Source: Aeoliella straminimaris (GTDB lineage Bacteria; Planctomycetota; Planctomycetia; Pirellulales; Lacipirellulaceae). Taken from it: a DNA stretch of 64,000 nt. The stretch is taken from assembly GCF_024054565.1 (NCBI RefSeq), contig NZ_JAMXLR010000015.1, positions 62,001 to 126,000 of the forward strand. Direction: 5' to 3'. Shown here in pieces: positions 25,080-34,055 of the stretch; position 1 is the stretch's first letter; each line of letters starts with the position of its first letter. Below the pieces are notes generated by a model that saw only the letters and a program-made list of their open reading frames with translations, searched no databases and was not told where the DNA came from. The position numbers and the translations under genes are program-made.

Positions 25080-26948
25080 ATGGCCGACCCCGATACGCCA
25101 GTTGAAGCGACACACACCGGCAAGGAGGCCCCTCAGGCCGCCGGCTATCAGGTTGTCGCCCGACGATATCGGCCGCAGACGTTCGACGAGCTGATCGGCC
25201 AGGAACACGTCGCCAAAGCCCTGAAGCAGGCCATTTCCAGCGGCCGCGTGGGCCACGCCTATCTGTTCACCGGTGCCCGGGGTGTCGGTAAGACTTCGGC
25301 TGCCCGCGTCCTGGCCAAGGCGCTGAACTGCGTGCACGGTCCCACCACCGAGCCGTGCGACCAGTGCGACATCTGCCAGGCCATTAAGTCCGGCGACGAC
25401 GTCGACACGATGGAAATCGACGCTGCTAGCAATACGGGTGTCGACAACATCCGCGACCTGCGGCAGAACGCCAACGTGCGGGCCAGCCGCTGTCGCTACA
25501 AGATCTACATCGTCGACGAAGTGCACATGCTCTCCAAAAGCGCATTCAACGCGCTCTTGAAGACGCTGGAAGAGCCGCCCGAGCATGTGAAGTTCATCTT
25601 CGCCACGACCGAGCCCGACAAGATTCCGATCACCATCCTGTCGCGGTGCCAGCGATTCGATTTCGCGGGCATCGAAGCGGCATCCATCGCCGGACGGCTC
25701 TCGCAAATCGCTGAGGCCGAAGGCGTGGAGATCGACGACGAGGCGCTGGCCGTGCTGTCGATTCGTGCGGCGGGCTCGATGCGGGACAGCCAGTCGCTCT
25801 TGGAGCAACTGTTGGCCGTGGCGGGCAACAAGATCACCGCCCAGGAGGTTTACACGCTACTGGGCACGGCCCCGGGCGAACGCATCGCGCAATTGGTCGA
25901 AGCCATCGTCAACCGCGACGCCGCGGCGGCAATTGCCAGCCTCGACGAGGCCATCGTGGGCGGCGCCGACGTGGGGCAGCTGATCGATCAGCTGCTTGGC
26001 TATTTTCGTGACGTCATGGCGATGGTCGTGGGGTGCGATACTTCGCAACTACGATACGCCTTACCGAGCCAGTACGAACAGACTCGCGAGCTCGGTACGC
26101 GACTGGGCGTGCACACGGTGCTGGCCATGATTCAGGTACTTGATCAAACCGCCTCGCGGATGCGGGGCAGTTTGCACACGCGAACGCTGGCCGAGATGGC
26201 CGTGGTGCGGCTGGCCCACCTGGATGATCTCGATAACCTGGCGGCCGCCGTAGCCGAATTGCGTTCCTCAGAACCCGCTTCCGCCGGTGCAGGGGGCGTA
26301 AAAAAAAACGTTAGCCCGCAACCCGTAGCGGCGCCTCAGTCAACCGCGCCCACACCACCGCCGGCAGCCCCAGTGTCGCCACAGCCGCCCCCCCAATCTC
26401 CGGCGGCGACCACTCCGGCACCGCAGCCCCCAGCGCCTGCTCCCGCTCGCACATCGCCCCCGCCGGCCACCAACGGCGACGCCGCGGCCCATCGGGTCGA
26501 TCCTCCCGCGCCTGCGGCCCCACGCGCTCCGGTGGCGCTGACCAGCGAAGCGGTAAAGGCAGCCTGGAAGCACGTCACCAGCAGCCTCGAAGGGTTGCTC
26601 GCCATGCAGGCCGAGCAGGCACATCATGTCGAGCTCGATGGCGATTCCAGGGTGCTGGTCCGCTTCGCACCGAGCAATCAATTCTCGCTGGACATGTGCC
26701 AGCAACCGGCAAACCTGCAAACGCTCGAACGCTCGCTGGCAGAACAACTCGGTGGCGCGGTGTCGCTGAAGTTCGAGATCGACCGCTCGATCAAGGTCGA
26801 AACGCAGCAGGCCAAGCCGCAGCGAGTGGTCTCGCAGCGGCAACTGCAGAGCGAAGTGGCCGAGCGGCCCTTTGTCGTGCGGGCCATGGAACTGTTCAAC
26901 ACCGACATCTCCAAACTCAAAGTCATACCACCTCGCAACAAGCGGTAG
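25080..26948 (+). CDS. dnaX: DNA polymerase III tau/gamma subunit
   Basis: 622 residues from ATG 25080 (the longer frame reads back through the SRP RNA and was rejected). Clamp-loader AAA+ domain: RRYRPQTFDELIGQEHVAKA, Walker A GARGVGKTS (65-73), four zinc cysteines (Cys84, Cys93, Cys96, Cys99), Walker B IYIVDEVHML, sensor SRC in ILSRCQRF. Domain III follows to about residue 400. Next comes an A9 run, a Pro/Ala-rich linker and a C-terminal tau-specific part. The A9 run would give a shorter gamma form of about 411 residues (see the recoding site). It loads the sliding clamp and, as tau, binds the polymerase. Confidence 0.95.
   Translation: MADPDTPVEATHTGKEAPQAAGYQVVARRYRPQTFDELIGQEHVAKALKQAISSGRVGHAYLFTGARGVGKTSAARVLAKALNCVHGPTTEPCDQCDICQAIKSGDDVDTMEIDAASNTGVDNIRDLRQNANVRASRCRYKIYIVDEVHMLSKSAFNALLKTLEEPPEHVKFIFATTEPDKIPITILSRCQRFDFAGIEAASIAGRLSQIAEAEGVEIDDEALAVLSIRAAGSMRDSQSLLEQLLAVAGNKITAQEVYTLLGTAPGERIAQLVEAIVNRDAAAAIASLDEAIVGGADVGQLIDQLLGYFRDVMAMVVGCDTSQLRYALPSQYEQTRELGTRLGVHTVLAMIQVLDQTASRMRGSLHTRTLAEMAVVRLAHLDDLDNLAAAVAELRSSEPASAGAGGVKKNVSPQPVAAPQSTAPTPPPAAPVSPQPPPQSPAATTPAPQPPAPAPARTSPPPATNGDAAAHRVDPPAPAAPRAPVALTSEAVKAAWKHVTSSLEGLLAMQAEQAHHVELDGDSRVLVRFAPSNQFSLDMCQQPANLQTLERSLAEQLGGAVSLKFEIDRSIKVETQQAKPQRVVSQRQLQSEVAERPFVVRAMELFNTDISKLKVIPPRNKR
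26291..26314 (+). promoter_or_regulatory. dnaX recoding (slippage) site
   Basis: Nine A (26300-26308) follow an AGGGGG Shine-Dalgarno-like stretch (26291-26296). In frame zero it reads GTA AAA AAA AAC GTT. A -1 shift or one extra A in the transcript reads AAA AAA AAA CGT TAG, so it stops at 26312-26314. This matches gamma formation in Thermus (A9 transcript slippage) and E. coli (A AAA AAG ribosomal shift). Confidence 0.75.
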
Positions 26949-27084
26949 ATGGACGAGGTTCTCGAGCACCATGGCCACCTCGGCCATTGACAATGACCAG
27001 AAATTCACCGCTCGCGATCAGCCGTCACCCGACGGTGTGCTAGAATCAACACAACCATTTTCTAACTTAGTTACGGAGTCAGCC

Positions 27085-27456
27085 ATGCTTAAAGGACTTG
27101 GACAGCTTGCCAACTTGGGCAACATCATGAAGCAGGCGCAGGAAATGAACTCCAAGATGCAGGCCCTGAACGAACAGCTCAAGACCAAGCGGGTTACCGG
27201 CTCGGCGGGCGGCGGCCTGGTCGAGGTGGAAATCAACGGGCTGGGCGAGGTACTGGCCGTCCGGCTCGATGAAGACCTGGTGGCCAAGGGCGAGCGAGAG
27301 ATGCTCGAAGACCTGCTGCCCACCGCGTTCAACTCGGCCAAGGCGAAAGCCGGCGAGTTGCATCAACAGGCCATGGCCGAAGTCACCGGCGGCTTGGACC
27401 TGCCCGGCCTCGGCGACATGCTGGGCGGCGGAGACGACACGACTCCCACCCCGTGA
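27085..27456 (+). CDS. ybaB: YbaB/EbfC nucleoid-associated protein
   Basis: 123 residues from ATG 27085 (GGAG 10 bp upstream). The family pattern is clear: MLKGLGQLANLGNIMKQAQE, EMNSKMQALNEQLKTKRVTG, then SAGGGLVEVEINGLGEVLAV and a conserved helix ending LHQQAMAEVTGGLDLPG. It is a small DNA-binding dimer. Its place next to dnaX is conserved in many bacteria, where recR usually comes next; here the next gene is an acyltransferase whose GTG start overlaps the stop codon (GTGA). Confidence 0.93.
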   Translation: MLKGLGQLANLGNIMKQAQEMNSKMQALNEQLKTKRVTGSAGGGLVEVEINGLGEVLAVRLDEDLVAKGEREMLEDLLPTAFNSAKAKAGELHQQAMAEVTGGLDLPGLGDMLGGGDDTTPTP

Positions 27457-28661
27457 CCGCCCTGCCCACGACCAACTCGACGCCATCGCCCGCTACTGGC
27501 GAAGCGCGTCGCATCACCGAGCTCGACGGCCTGCGGGGCGTCGCCATCCTGCTGGTTCTGTTTCATCATTTCACCATCATCCACGGCCAGTCGACTTTCG
27601 ATCGCTGGCTCATCTACTCTGGTCACTTTGGCTGGTCGGGCGTCGAATTGTTCTTCGTCCTCTCGGGATTCCTGATTACCGGCATCCTGCTAGATGCACG
27701 AGAGTCGCCGCGGTACTTCCGCTCGTTTTACGGTCGGCGGATGCTGCGGATCTTTCCGCTGTACTACGTCGTGGTGACGACGGTGCTGGTGCTGATTCCG
27801 GTCTTGTTTCCCGCACGGGCTGCCAGCGACGGACTGGTGGGCCACCACGACTGGACTTATTGGTGCTTTCTGTCGAACTACGCCATTGCCTGGGACAACG
27901 GAATTCATAACCGGCTGCTGGCCGTGACCTGGTCGCTGGCCATCGAAGAACAGTACTACCTGGTGTGGCCGCTGGTCGTGTTGCTGGTGGGCAAGCGCGG
28001 GCTCCTGCGGTTGTGTCCTGTGTTGCTGGTGCTGTCCATCGCGTTGCGGGCGGCAATGCTCTACGTCTGGGACCAAGGGCTCACGACCGTGTACGTGTTC
28101 ACCCCCTGCCGGCTCGACGGGCTGGTAGTGGGCAGTTGGATCGCCACGGCACTGCGGGCCGGCTGGGAAGCCCGGCCCTGGCGAAAGCTGCTACTGGCCA
28201 CCGCGACGCTGACGCTCACCACGGCTTATGTGGGCGAGTGGATCGCTACGCTGTACGTGGGCGAAAGTCTTTACGCGCGGACCGCCTTCGGTTTGCTGGT
28301 AGGTGTCTCGCTCATGGCCATCGGGTTTGGCAGTCTGGTGATCTTGTTGGTCGCTACCGATGCACTCCCGTTCGCGCGGCGGGTTCTAAGCTCCCGGTTC
28401 TTGCGATCGTTCGGTAAATACAGTTTTGCGATCTACCTGACTCACACCGTGGTGCTCCTCTCCTTCCGTCGATTCTTAATCAGTCCCTCCAACGACCGCT
28501 ACACACCACTGCTGACGTTCGAACAGGTTAGTACCTGTCCGTGGGTAGGGCAGCTATTGCTCTACCTGCTAGCAATTGCGGCCGCGTGGTGCATTGGTTG
28601 GCTCAGCTGGCACTTGCTGGAGAAGTGGTTCTTGAACCTCAAGCGATACTTCCCGTACTAA
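27453..28661 (+). CDS. Acyltransferase 3 family membrane protein
   Basis: 402 residues, GTG start overlapping the ybaB stop. About ten membrane segments. Family motifs: ELDGLRGVAILLVLFHHF, GWSGVELFFVLSGFLITGIL, FYGRRMLRIFPLYYV, SLAIEEQYYLVWP and a late FGKYSFAIYLTHTVVLL. Members move acyl groups across the membrane onto sugars of surface polymers; the His-rich LFHHF start and the R-R loop are catalytic-site features of the family. The acceptor is unknown. Translational coupling with ybaB is suggested by the overlap, though the two have no known shared task. Confidence 0.92.
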   Translation: MTALPTTNSTPSPATGEARRITELDGLRGVAILLVLFHHFTIIHGQSTFDRWLIYSGHFGWSGVELFFVLSGFLITGILLDARESPRYFRSFYGRRMLRIFPLYYVVVTTVLVLIPVLFPARAASDGLVGHHDWTYWCFLSNYAIAWDNGIHNRLLAVTWSLAIEEQYYLVWPLVVLLVGKRGLLRLCPVLLVLSIALRAAMLYVWDQGLTTVYVFTPCRLDGLVVGSWIATALRAGWEARPWRKLLLATATLTLTTAYVGEWIATLYVGESLYARTAFGLLVGVSLMAIGFGSLVILLVATDALPFARRVLSSRFLRSFGKYSFAIYLTHTVVLLSFRRFLISPSNDRYTPLLTFEQVSTCPWVGQLLLYLLAIAAAWCIGWLSWHLLEKWFLNLKRYFPY

Positions 28662-29082
28662 CCGGTGTTGCACCGCTCGCATCGTTATTGCCCTTTTTCG
28701 CAACACCGGTTCGGAAAGTGCGGGTTACGCGCAGGACAACAATTTTTTCGGCCCCCTCGCCAGATGGTGAGGAAACTCGTTAGAATGGGGAAACTGGAAA
28801 CACCGACAGGGGGCCTCCTCTGCCCAATCCCCCCGAGCGGCCCTGGAGCGTCGCCTACCGTGTGGTTAACTCGGTGTACACTTTGGTATGCCGCCGCTGC
28901 CCCTTCGGGTGGTAGGCTAAGATTAAGCATACCTACGGGTTTCAAGTTTGGTTTGACCACTCCAGGCAAACAGCGGTATGCTAGAGGCGTCGGCCAAGGA
29001 CCGCCGACAACAACCCATTGAATCGTTCGTCACAGGCTTAACCTCCTACTCCCCTTCCTTCACAACTTAGCAGTTCACTTCC
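28662..29082. other. Intergenic stretch, inverted repeat at its start
   Basis: About 420 bp before rpoN with no gene. An 11-bp perfect inverted repeat, ACCGGTGTTGC (28661-28671) with GCAACACCGGT (28700-28710), starts right at the acyltransferase stop codon; a TTTTTC run is in its loop rather than after it. A second, weaker pair GCCTACC/GGTAGGC (about 28852 and 28911) encloses several small hairpins and could be a structured leader of rpoN. Confidence 0.4.
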
Positions 29083-30627
29083 ATGCGTCTTTCGCTCGGC
29101 CAACAAATGCAACTGGCTCAGAAGCAGGTGCTTGCACCGCGGATGATCCAGTCGATGGAGATCTTGCAGTTGCCGATTATGGCTTTGCAGGAACGGATCG
29201 AGCAGGAGATGGAAGACAATCCTACGCTCGAGCAAACCGAAGAGTCGGGGGAGACAGACTCGGATAGCGAACGCGACTCGCGGGAAGAACAGGACGAAGA
29301 AAATCCTAACGCTCCCACCGAGTCGGAGAAGGAACTGGTTGTCGACGAGGAGCACAACAACGAAGACGACTTCGAACGCCTGCTCAACATGGCGGAGAAT
29401 CTGCCGGACGACTACGAAGAACGAAGTCGGCCGTCCCGCGATCAGATCGAGTCGGACGGCGACCGGCAACACGACGCGATGGCCAACATTTCGGCCCGTC
29501 CCGAGTCGTTGGCCGACTACCTGCATCATCAACTCAGCTGGTTCGAAATCGAGCCGGCCGTGCGGCAGATGGCCGAACGCATCGTCTACAGTCTGGATAG
29601 CAACGGCTACCTGAAGACGCCACTCGAGGAAATCATTCCGCCGGCTGCCAGCGACCTGAACGGCAACGCTCAGCAGTACCGCGAAGAACAACTGGCCGTT
29701 GCCGAGCAAGCGTTGGGAGTGGTGCAGTCGCTCGATCCCCCCGGCGTTGGCGCGCGTAGCCTGCGCGAGTGCCTGTTGCTACAGATCAAGCCCTCGATGC
29801 CTCACCACGAACAGTTGCGTACCCTGATCGAGAATCATCTGGAAGATCTCGAGAATAATCGGTTGCCGCTGATTTCGAAGAAGACCGGCTTCTCCATCGA
29901 ACTGATTAACGAACTTTGGGCCGAACTGCGCAAGCTAAAGCCCAAGCCTGGCGCCGACTACGGCGATGTCAGCGTGCCCAGCGTAACGCCCGATGTATTC
30001 GTCGAACGGGGCGAGGACGGCATCTACACGGTACGGTTGGAAGACAGCCAGATCCCTTCGCTGTCGATCAGTCCTTACCATCGCAAGTTGCTGCAGCAGG
30101 CGGCACAGCAGAAGGACGTCGAGACCCGCGAATACATCAAGAAGAAGATCAACGCCGCACAGTGGCTGATCGACGCCATCGAACAACGTCGCGGCACCAT
30201 CTCGCGCGTCTCCCAGGCGATCGTCGACCACCAGACTCGCTTCCTCGACGAAGGCCCCGAGTTCATCGAACCTTTGAAGATGCAGCAGATCGCCGACAAG
30301 GTTGGCGTGCACGTCACCACGGTCAGTCGCGCGGTGGATGACAAGTGGATTCAAACCCCGCGTGGCATCTTCCCGCTGAAGCGATTCTTCGTCGGCGGAA
30401 CCACCAGCGCCGATGGCGAAGAGGTGGCCTGGGACCGGGTGCGGCTGAAGTTGCAGGAAATTGTCGACAACGAAGACAAAAGCAAGCCGCTGAGCGACGA
30501 TGCCCTGGTGAGCGCCTTGGCCGAAGCAGGTATCACGGTCGCACGCCGCACGGTGACCAAGTATCGCAAGGCGATGAATATCCCCAGCAGCCGCCAGCGA
30601 CGCGATTGGGCGACTGCCGACAAGTAG
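29083..30627 (+). CDS. rpoN: RNA polymerase sigma-54 factor
   Basis: 514 residues. Region I starts MRLSLGQQMQLAQKQVLAPR with the Gln/Leu-rich activator-contact segment. Region II is acidic (residues about 50-110). Region III holds the core-binding and DNA-binding parts, including IADKVGVHVTTVSRAVDDKW, and near the C-terminus the RpoN box VARRTVTKYRKAMNIPSSRQ. It directs RNA polymerase to -24/-12 promoters with enhancer-binding activators, none of which are in this window. The next small gene starts about 40 bp downstream. Confidence 0.96.
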   Translation: MRLSLGQQMQLAQKQVLAPRMIQSMEILQLPIMALQERIEQEMEDNPTLEQTEESGETDSDSERDSREEQDEENPNAPTESEKELVVDEEHNNEDDFERLLNMAENLPDDYEERSRPSRDQIESDGDRQHDAMANISARPESLADYLHHQLSWFEIEPAVRQMAERIVYSLDSNGYLKTPLEEIIPPAASDLNGNAQQYREEQLAVAEQALGVVQSLDPPGVGARSLRECLLLQIKPSMPHHEQLRTLIENHLEDLENNRLPLISKKTGFSIELINELWAELRKLKPKPGADYGDVSVPSVTPDVFVERGEDGIYTVRLEDSQIPSLSISPYHRKLLQQAAQQKDVETREYIKKKINAAQWLIDAIEQRRGTISRVSQAIVDHQTRFLDEGPEFIEPLKMQQIADKVGVHVTTVSRAVDDKWIQTPRGIFPLKRFFVGGTTSADGEEVAWDRVRLKLQEIVDNEDKSKPLSDDALVSALAEAGITVARRTVTKYRKAMNIPSSRQRRDWATADK

Positions 30628-30668
30628 GCCCATAGCAACCGAAGCTCCCGCCCAAGGGTGCACTACCG

Positions 30669-31064
30669 ATTAGCACCAATTGTCAGTACTGTGGCGAAGC
30701 GGTCCCTCGGGGGTTCGAGGTCTGCTGGAACTGCGGCGGCGCTATCGATGGCTCTCATCCACCCACACGGGCGACTAGCCCCTACACTCCGCCCCAGGCG
30801 GACGACCGGCCCGTCCGGCGGTTCCGCTTTCGACTCGCCCACCTGCTGCTGTTTTTCACCATCGTTTCGTTGATTCTAGCTTGCTACAGCAGCGAACACG
30901 TGCTGTTCATCGTCGTAGCCGCGCTCATCACCAATCTGCTTGGAGTCATCGCAGGACTAATGCTCACCAATGTGTTTGGCCTTCCGAACGATGGCTCCCC
31001 ACCACCCGGCTGCGACAACCAACCGGATGCCGAGGACCAGTTGGACCCACAAAAAAGCCTTTAG
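30669..31064 (+). CDS. Zinc-ribbon membrane protein with likely non-ATG start
   Basis: About 131 residues if it starts at ATT 30669. The frame opens after a TAG at 30633, and no ATG, GTG or TTG comes before the zinc ribbon (NCQYCGEAVPRGFEVCWNCG). An AAGGG at 30654-30658 sits about 10 bp before the ATT. After a Pro-rich linker come two membrane segments (LLLFFTIVSLILACY and FIVVAALITNLLGVIAGLML). The ribbon plus membrane layout is the same as in the gene at 10403. ATT is a rare but real start codon (infC); a sequencing error that hides an ATG is the other option. Confidence 0.6.
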   Translation: MSTNCQYCGEAVPRGFEVCWNCGGAIDGSHPPTRATSPYTPPQADDRPVRRFRFRLAHLLLFFTIVSLILACYSSEHVLFIVVAALITNLLGVIAGLMLTNVFGLPNDGSPPPGCDNQPDAEDQLDPQKSL

Positions 31065-31185
31065 ATTGACTGTTTAGGTGGCTTAAGCTAGGATAATCGG
31101 ATTGGTCGGTGGGGCGCTAGCTTGGCTTCCGCGCTGGCAGCGGCCGTATGCTCTACAGGCGATTCCCTGTCCCCGCAGAGATTCT

Positions 31186-32316
31186 ATGAGAACGCAACGC
31201 CGCGAAGTTGCCTTTCAACGTCCATCCCTCCGATGGCGTGGATTCCAGGGATTTACCCTAGTCGAGCTATTGGTCGTCATCGCCATCATTGGCATTCTCG
31301 TCGCTCTGTTGTTGCCAGCGGTCCAATCGGCCCGCGAAGCAGCCCGGCGTTCCTCATGCACCAACAACCTCAAGCAAATCGCTCTGGCGGCGCTGAACTA
31401 CGAAAGCGCCCGGCAGCGTCTGCCACCGGGACACTTGTCTGGAGAGCAAGTGCCCGAGACATTTGGAGCGATCGGCCAGACAGTCGGCAGCACCGCTCAG
31501 TACTACCAGCTCAACGGTGTCTTCACTTACCTGCTTCCTTACATGGAAGCCAACGTGGTCTACGATCGGTTTTCGCAGACCCTTCCAATGGGAGTCGATA
31601 AGTTTGCACCCAGTGAATGGTACGCCGATGTCAATGCAAGTATCGCCAGCCAGGCGACCATCCCGGGCCTGCTATGCCCCAGCATGACCAACGAGACTCC
31701 CCAAAGCGGAGTGATGGCCAGAAAATGGAACGAGTTGCTCATTAGCAATGGACAGGTCACACTCTCCATCATCAGCGGTTCCTACACGCCCGACAATCCA
31801 CTGCCGGGCATCACGCACTACCAGGGCGTGGAAGGCTTGGGTGGCAAGCAGGATCCCAATTTTCCGGAACTGGCCCTAGGTTCGAGTGGGTACAAGTCGA
31901 TCAACGACGGGTGGATCGGGGTGTTTTTCGTTCGCAGTAAGACGCGAATGGCCCAGATCATCGATGGCACCAGCAACACCCTGATGTTTGGCGAAGCCCC
32001 CGGTATGATTGGTGAGAACATCACTACAAATACTGGCACCTACACCGGCTTCGTATCCGGCATTTCCTGGGCCTGCAACGCCACGCTTCCGACGGTGCTC
32101 GGCCTGGATGCATCGTCCTACAATGGCAGCCCAACACCGGAAACCAAGTATGACGTGGCGTCCGGAACCTACGGCAGCTTGCACCAAGGTGATGTAGTAA
32201 TGTTCGCCATGTCCGACGGCTCGGTTCGACCCCTTACCAAAGACATCGACTTCGCCACTTACATGTTTCTTTCGACCATGAAGGGCGAAGACTTGGTCGA
32301 CTCTACCGAACTCTGA
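31186..32316 (+). CDS. DUF1559 pilin-like protein
   Basis: 376 residues from ATG 31186. It has a type IV pilin-like N-terminal signal ([20 protein letters not shown]), then [20 protein letters not shown], the DUF1559 entry motif. The C-terminal part carries [20 protein letters not shown], the conserved end. Planctomycetes have dozens of these; they are thought to be processed at the glycine before Phe by a prepilin peptidase and built into surface or secretion structures. A small lipoprotein gene follows 18 bp downstream, as is often seen. Confidence 0.93.
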   Translation: MRTQRREVAFQRPSLRWRGFQGFTLVELLVVIAIIGILVALLLPAVQSAREAARRSSCTNNLKQIALAALNYESARQRLPPGHLSGEQVPETFGAIGQTVGSTAQYYQLNGVFTYLLPYMEANVVYDRFSQTLPMGVDKFAPSEWYADVNASIASQATIPGLLCPSMTNETPQSGVMARKWNELLISNGQVTLSIISGSYTPDNPLPGITHYQGVEGLGGKQDPNFPELALGSSGYKSINDGWIGVFFVRSKTRMAQIIDGTSNTLMFGEAPGMIGENITTNTGTYTGFVSGISWACNATLPTVLGLDASSYNGSPTPETKYDVASGTYGSLHQGDVVMFAMSDGSVRPLTKDIDFATYMFLSTMKGEDLVDSTEL

Positions 32317-32334
32317 GGCTGCAGGAGCCAAGCG

Positions 32335-32520
32335 ATGAAGTGTATCAGTACGCGATTTGTTTTTCCGACGTTGATGGGCCTGGTCTTGGCGTGTCCGCTG
32401 CTTACGGGATGCATGTCCGAAAAGCCTTCGGCCCAGATTCCCGAAGATGCACAACCCTTGGGCGAGCCGGTCGACGACTCGACCACCAGTCAGGCACCCG
32501 CTGGCTTCCAGACCAAGTAG
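32335..32520 (+). CDS. Small lipoprotein downstream of DUF1559 gene
   Basis: 61 residues. The hydrophobic signal (FVFPTLMGLVLACPLLTG) ends in a lipobox LLTGC, so Cys26 would be lipid-modified. The rest is short, acidic and Pro-rich. It sits 18 bp after the DUF1559 gene and probably belongs to the same transcript. Confidence 0.8.
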   Translation: MKCISTRFVFPTLMGLVLACPLLTGCMSEKPSAQIPEDAQPLGEPVDDSTTSQAPAGFQTK

Positions 32521-32565
32521 TTCGTCAGGCCAGCTAATCGGTAGTCGCATCCAGCCATCGCGGTC

Positions 32566-33240
32566 TCACACTGCCTCGATGTGTAATCCTCTGCGCCGGC
32601 GCTCTTTGCGGCGTAGGTCGTCGATCAGGTCGGCCACTCGGCGGACGTCCTCGATGCCTGGTACATCCATCTCCGGGTCGGTTTTGTCGCTGCTCGAAAT
32701 GTGGATGGTGCCGACGTTGAACATCCGTTCGATCGGCCCCTGGCGGAAGGTCACATCGTCGATGTCGATCAATTCGATGCGCTCAATTCGCCGCCACAGG
32801 ATGCCCACCTCGTGGATGAAGCGCTGGTTGGTCAGGTAGTAGTGCATGCCGAACCGGCGATAAGCGTACCGCCCGCCAAGCGCCGCCCAGCCAATCACCA
32901 AGGCCAGCAACAGCCAGCCGATGTAATCGCCAAAGTACATCAGGCCCACCACCAGGGCGACGACCGTGATCACACCGGCGGCAATCCACCAGCCCACCAT
33001 CGCCTTGGGCGAGTAGCAGCCGTTCCAGACGTCGTCCTCCACATGGTCGTCGTCCCCCTGCCTGGCCGCAACCGCCCGCTGAAACTTGCTGGTCGCATCG
33101 GTACCCGTGGGAGGAATGGGAAACTCGGCATCGTTCTCCGCCTGTTCCGCCTGGGAGTGGTCGTCCGCAATGCGGGCTCCACAATGCTGGCAGAAAGCAG
33201 CGTCGTTTTCGATTTCGCTAGCACAGTTCGGACAGTTCAT
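32566..33240 (-). CDS. Zinc-ribbon, membrane and bacterial-PH-domain protein
   Basis: 224 residues from ATG 33240, whose product begins at once with a double-zinc ribbon (MNCPNCASEI, then CQHCGARI). After a charged linker there are two membrane segments (MVGWWIAAGVITVVALVVGL and WLLLALVIGWAALGG), then a bacterial PH-like domain: YYLTNQRFIHEVGILWRRIE, DIDDVTFRQGPIERMFNVGT. This is the DUF304/YdbS type, which binds membranes or lipids. It is convergent with the DUF1559-lipoprotein pair and 174 bp from nrdR, which points the other way. Confidence 0.85.
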   Translation of the reverse strand: MNCPNCASEIENDAAFCQHCGARIADDHSQAEQAENDAEFPIPPTGTDATSKFQRAVAARQGDDDHVEDDVWNGCYSPKAMVGWWIAAGVITVVALVVGLMYFGDYIGWLLLALVIGWAALGGRYAYRRFGMHYYLTNQRFIHEVGILWRRIERIELIDIDDVTFRQGPIERMFNVGTIHISSSDKTDPEMDVPGIEDVRRVADLIDDLRRKERRRRGLHIEAV

Positions 33241-33414
33241 CGACGAACACTCGTTGTACGGGACCAGTTGATCACAGTGGAACGCCACCAGGGCAAGCCC
33301 TCAGTTTGCCCCAAAACCTACTTCGCTAGCAACCTACCAATCTTGGCAAACTTCATTCAACCGGGCCACGGGATAGTTGTCGACGCTGTCAGCCGACGTG
33401 TATACTCAACGGTC

Positions 33415-33888
33415 ATGAAATGCCCTTTTTGTCGCTTGGACAACGACCGCGTCATCGACTCTCGAGCCAGCCAGGATGGATCGGCCATTCGCCGTCGTCG
33501 TGAGTGCTTGAGTTGCGGCCGGCGTTACACGACCTACGAACGTCCCGAGGAATCGACCATCAAGGTCGTGAAGAAGGACGGATCGAGGGCGCCCTTTTCG
33601 CGTGAGAAAATCCGCCGGGGCCTGGAGCGGGCCTGCTGGAAGCGGCCCATTTCCAGCCGCCAGATCGATACGACGGTCGCCGCGATCGAGAACGACGTCT
33701 ACGCCAAGTTCGATACCGAAGTCGAGTCGAAAGAGCTGGGCGTGCTGGTCATGGAGCACTTGCAGCACCTGGACGAAGTGGCCTTCGTCCGCTTCGCCAG
33801 CGTCTACCGCCAGTTTAACGACGTGCAGGACTTCTTTGAGGAACTGCGGCCCATGCTGGCCAAACGCCCGCCGATCAGCCCCCGCTAG
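33415..33888 (+). CDS. nrdR: Transcriptional repressor NrdR
   Basis: 157 residues. Four zinc cysteines are in MKCPFCRLDNDRVIDSR and CLSCGRRYTTYERPEES. The ATP-cone domain follows: VVKKDGSRAPFSREKIRRGL, and FVRFASVYRQFNDVQDFFEE near the end. NrdR senses dATP/ATP and represses ribonucleotide reductase genes through NrdR boxes. No nrd gene is in this window. The far longer upstream frame reads back over the opposite-strand PH gene, so I used ATG 33415. Confidence 0.96.
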   Translation: MKCPFCRLDNDRVIDSRASQDGSAIRRRRECLSCGRRYTTYERPEESTIKVVKKDGSRAPFSREKIRRGLERACWKRPISSRQIDTTVAAIENDVYAKFDTEVESKELGVLVMEHLQHLDEVAFVRFASVYRQFNDVQDFFEELRPMLAKRPPISPR

Positions 33889-33978
33889 CCCTCCCTGGCA
33901 TCGGGCGGTCCGCGATTGCCCCAGGCCAGCGCTTGGTTGAAAGCGGCCCGAAATGTCGTAGAATCTAGAAACCACTTT

Positions 33979-34051
33979 GGGGCGGTAGCTCAGTTGGGAG
34001 AGCGCTGCGTTCGCAATGCAGAGGTCGGGAGTTCGACTCTCCTCCGCTCCA
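33979..34051 (+). tRNA. tRNA-Ala (CGC)
   Basis: A full cloverleaf: acceptor GGGGCGG with CCGCTCC, D loop TAGCTCAGTTGGGAGAGCGC, anticodon loop TTCGCAA (anticodon CGC, reading GCG), T loop GTTCGA. The discriminator base is A and CCA is not encoded. It lies 90 bp after nrdR. Confidence 0.97.
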
Positions 34052-34055
34052 CTGT

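Noticed and set aside
32701..33414. Extended N-terminus of nrdR
   Set aside because: It is antisense to the zinc-ribbon/PH gene; NrdR begins with its first zinc cysteines at 33415.
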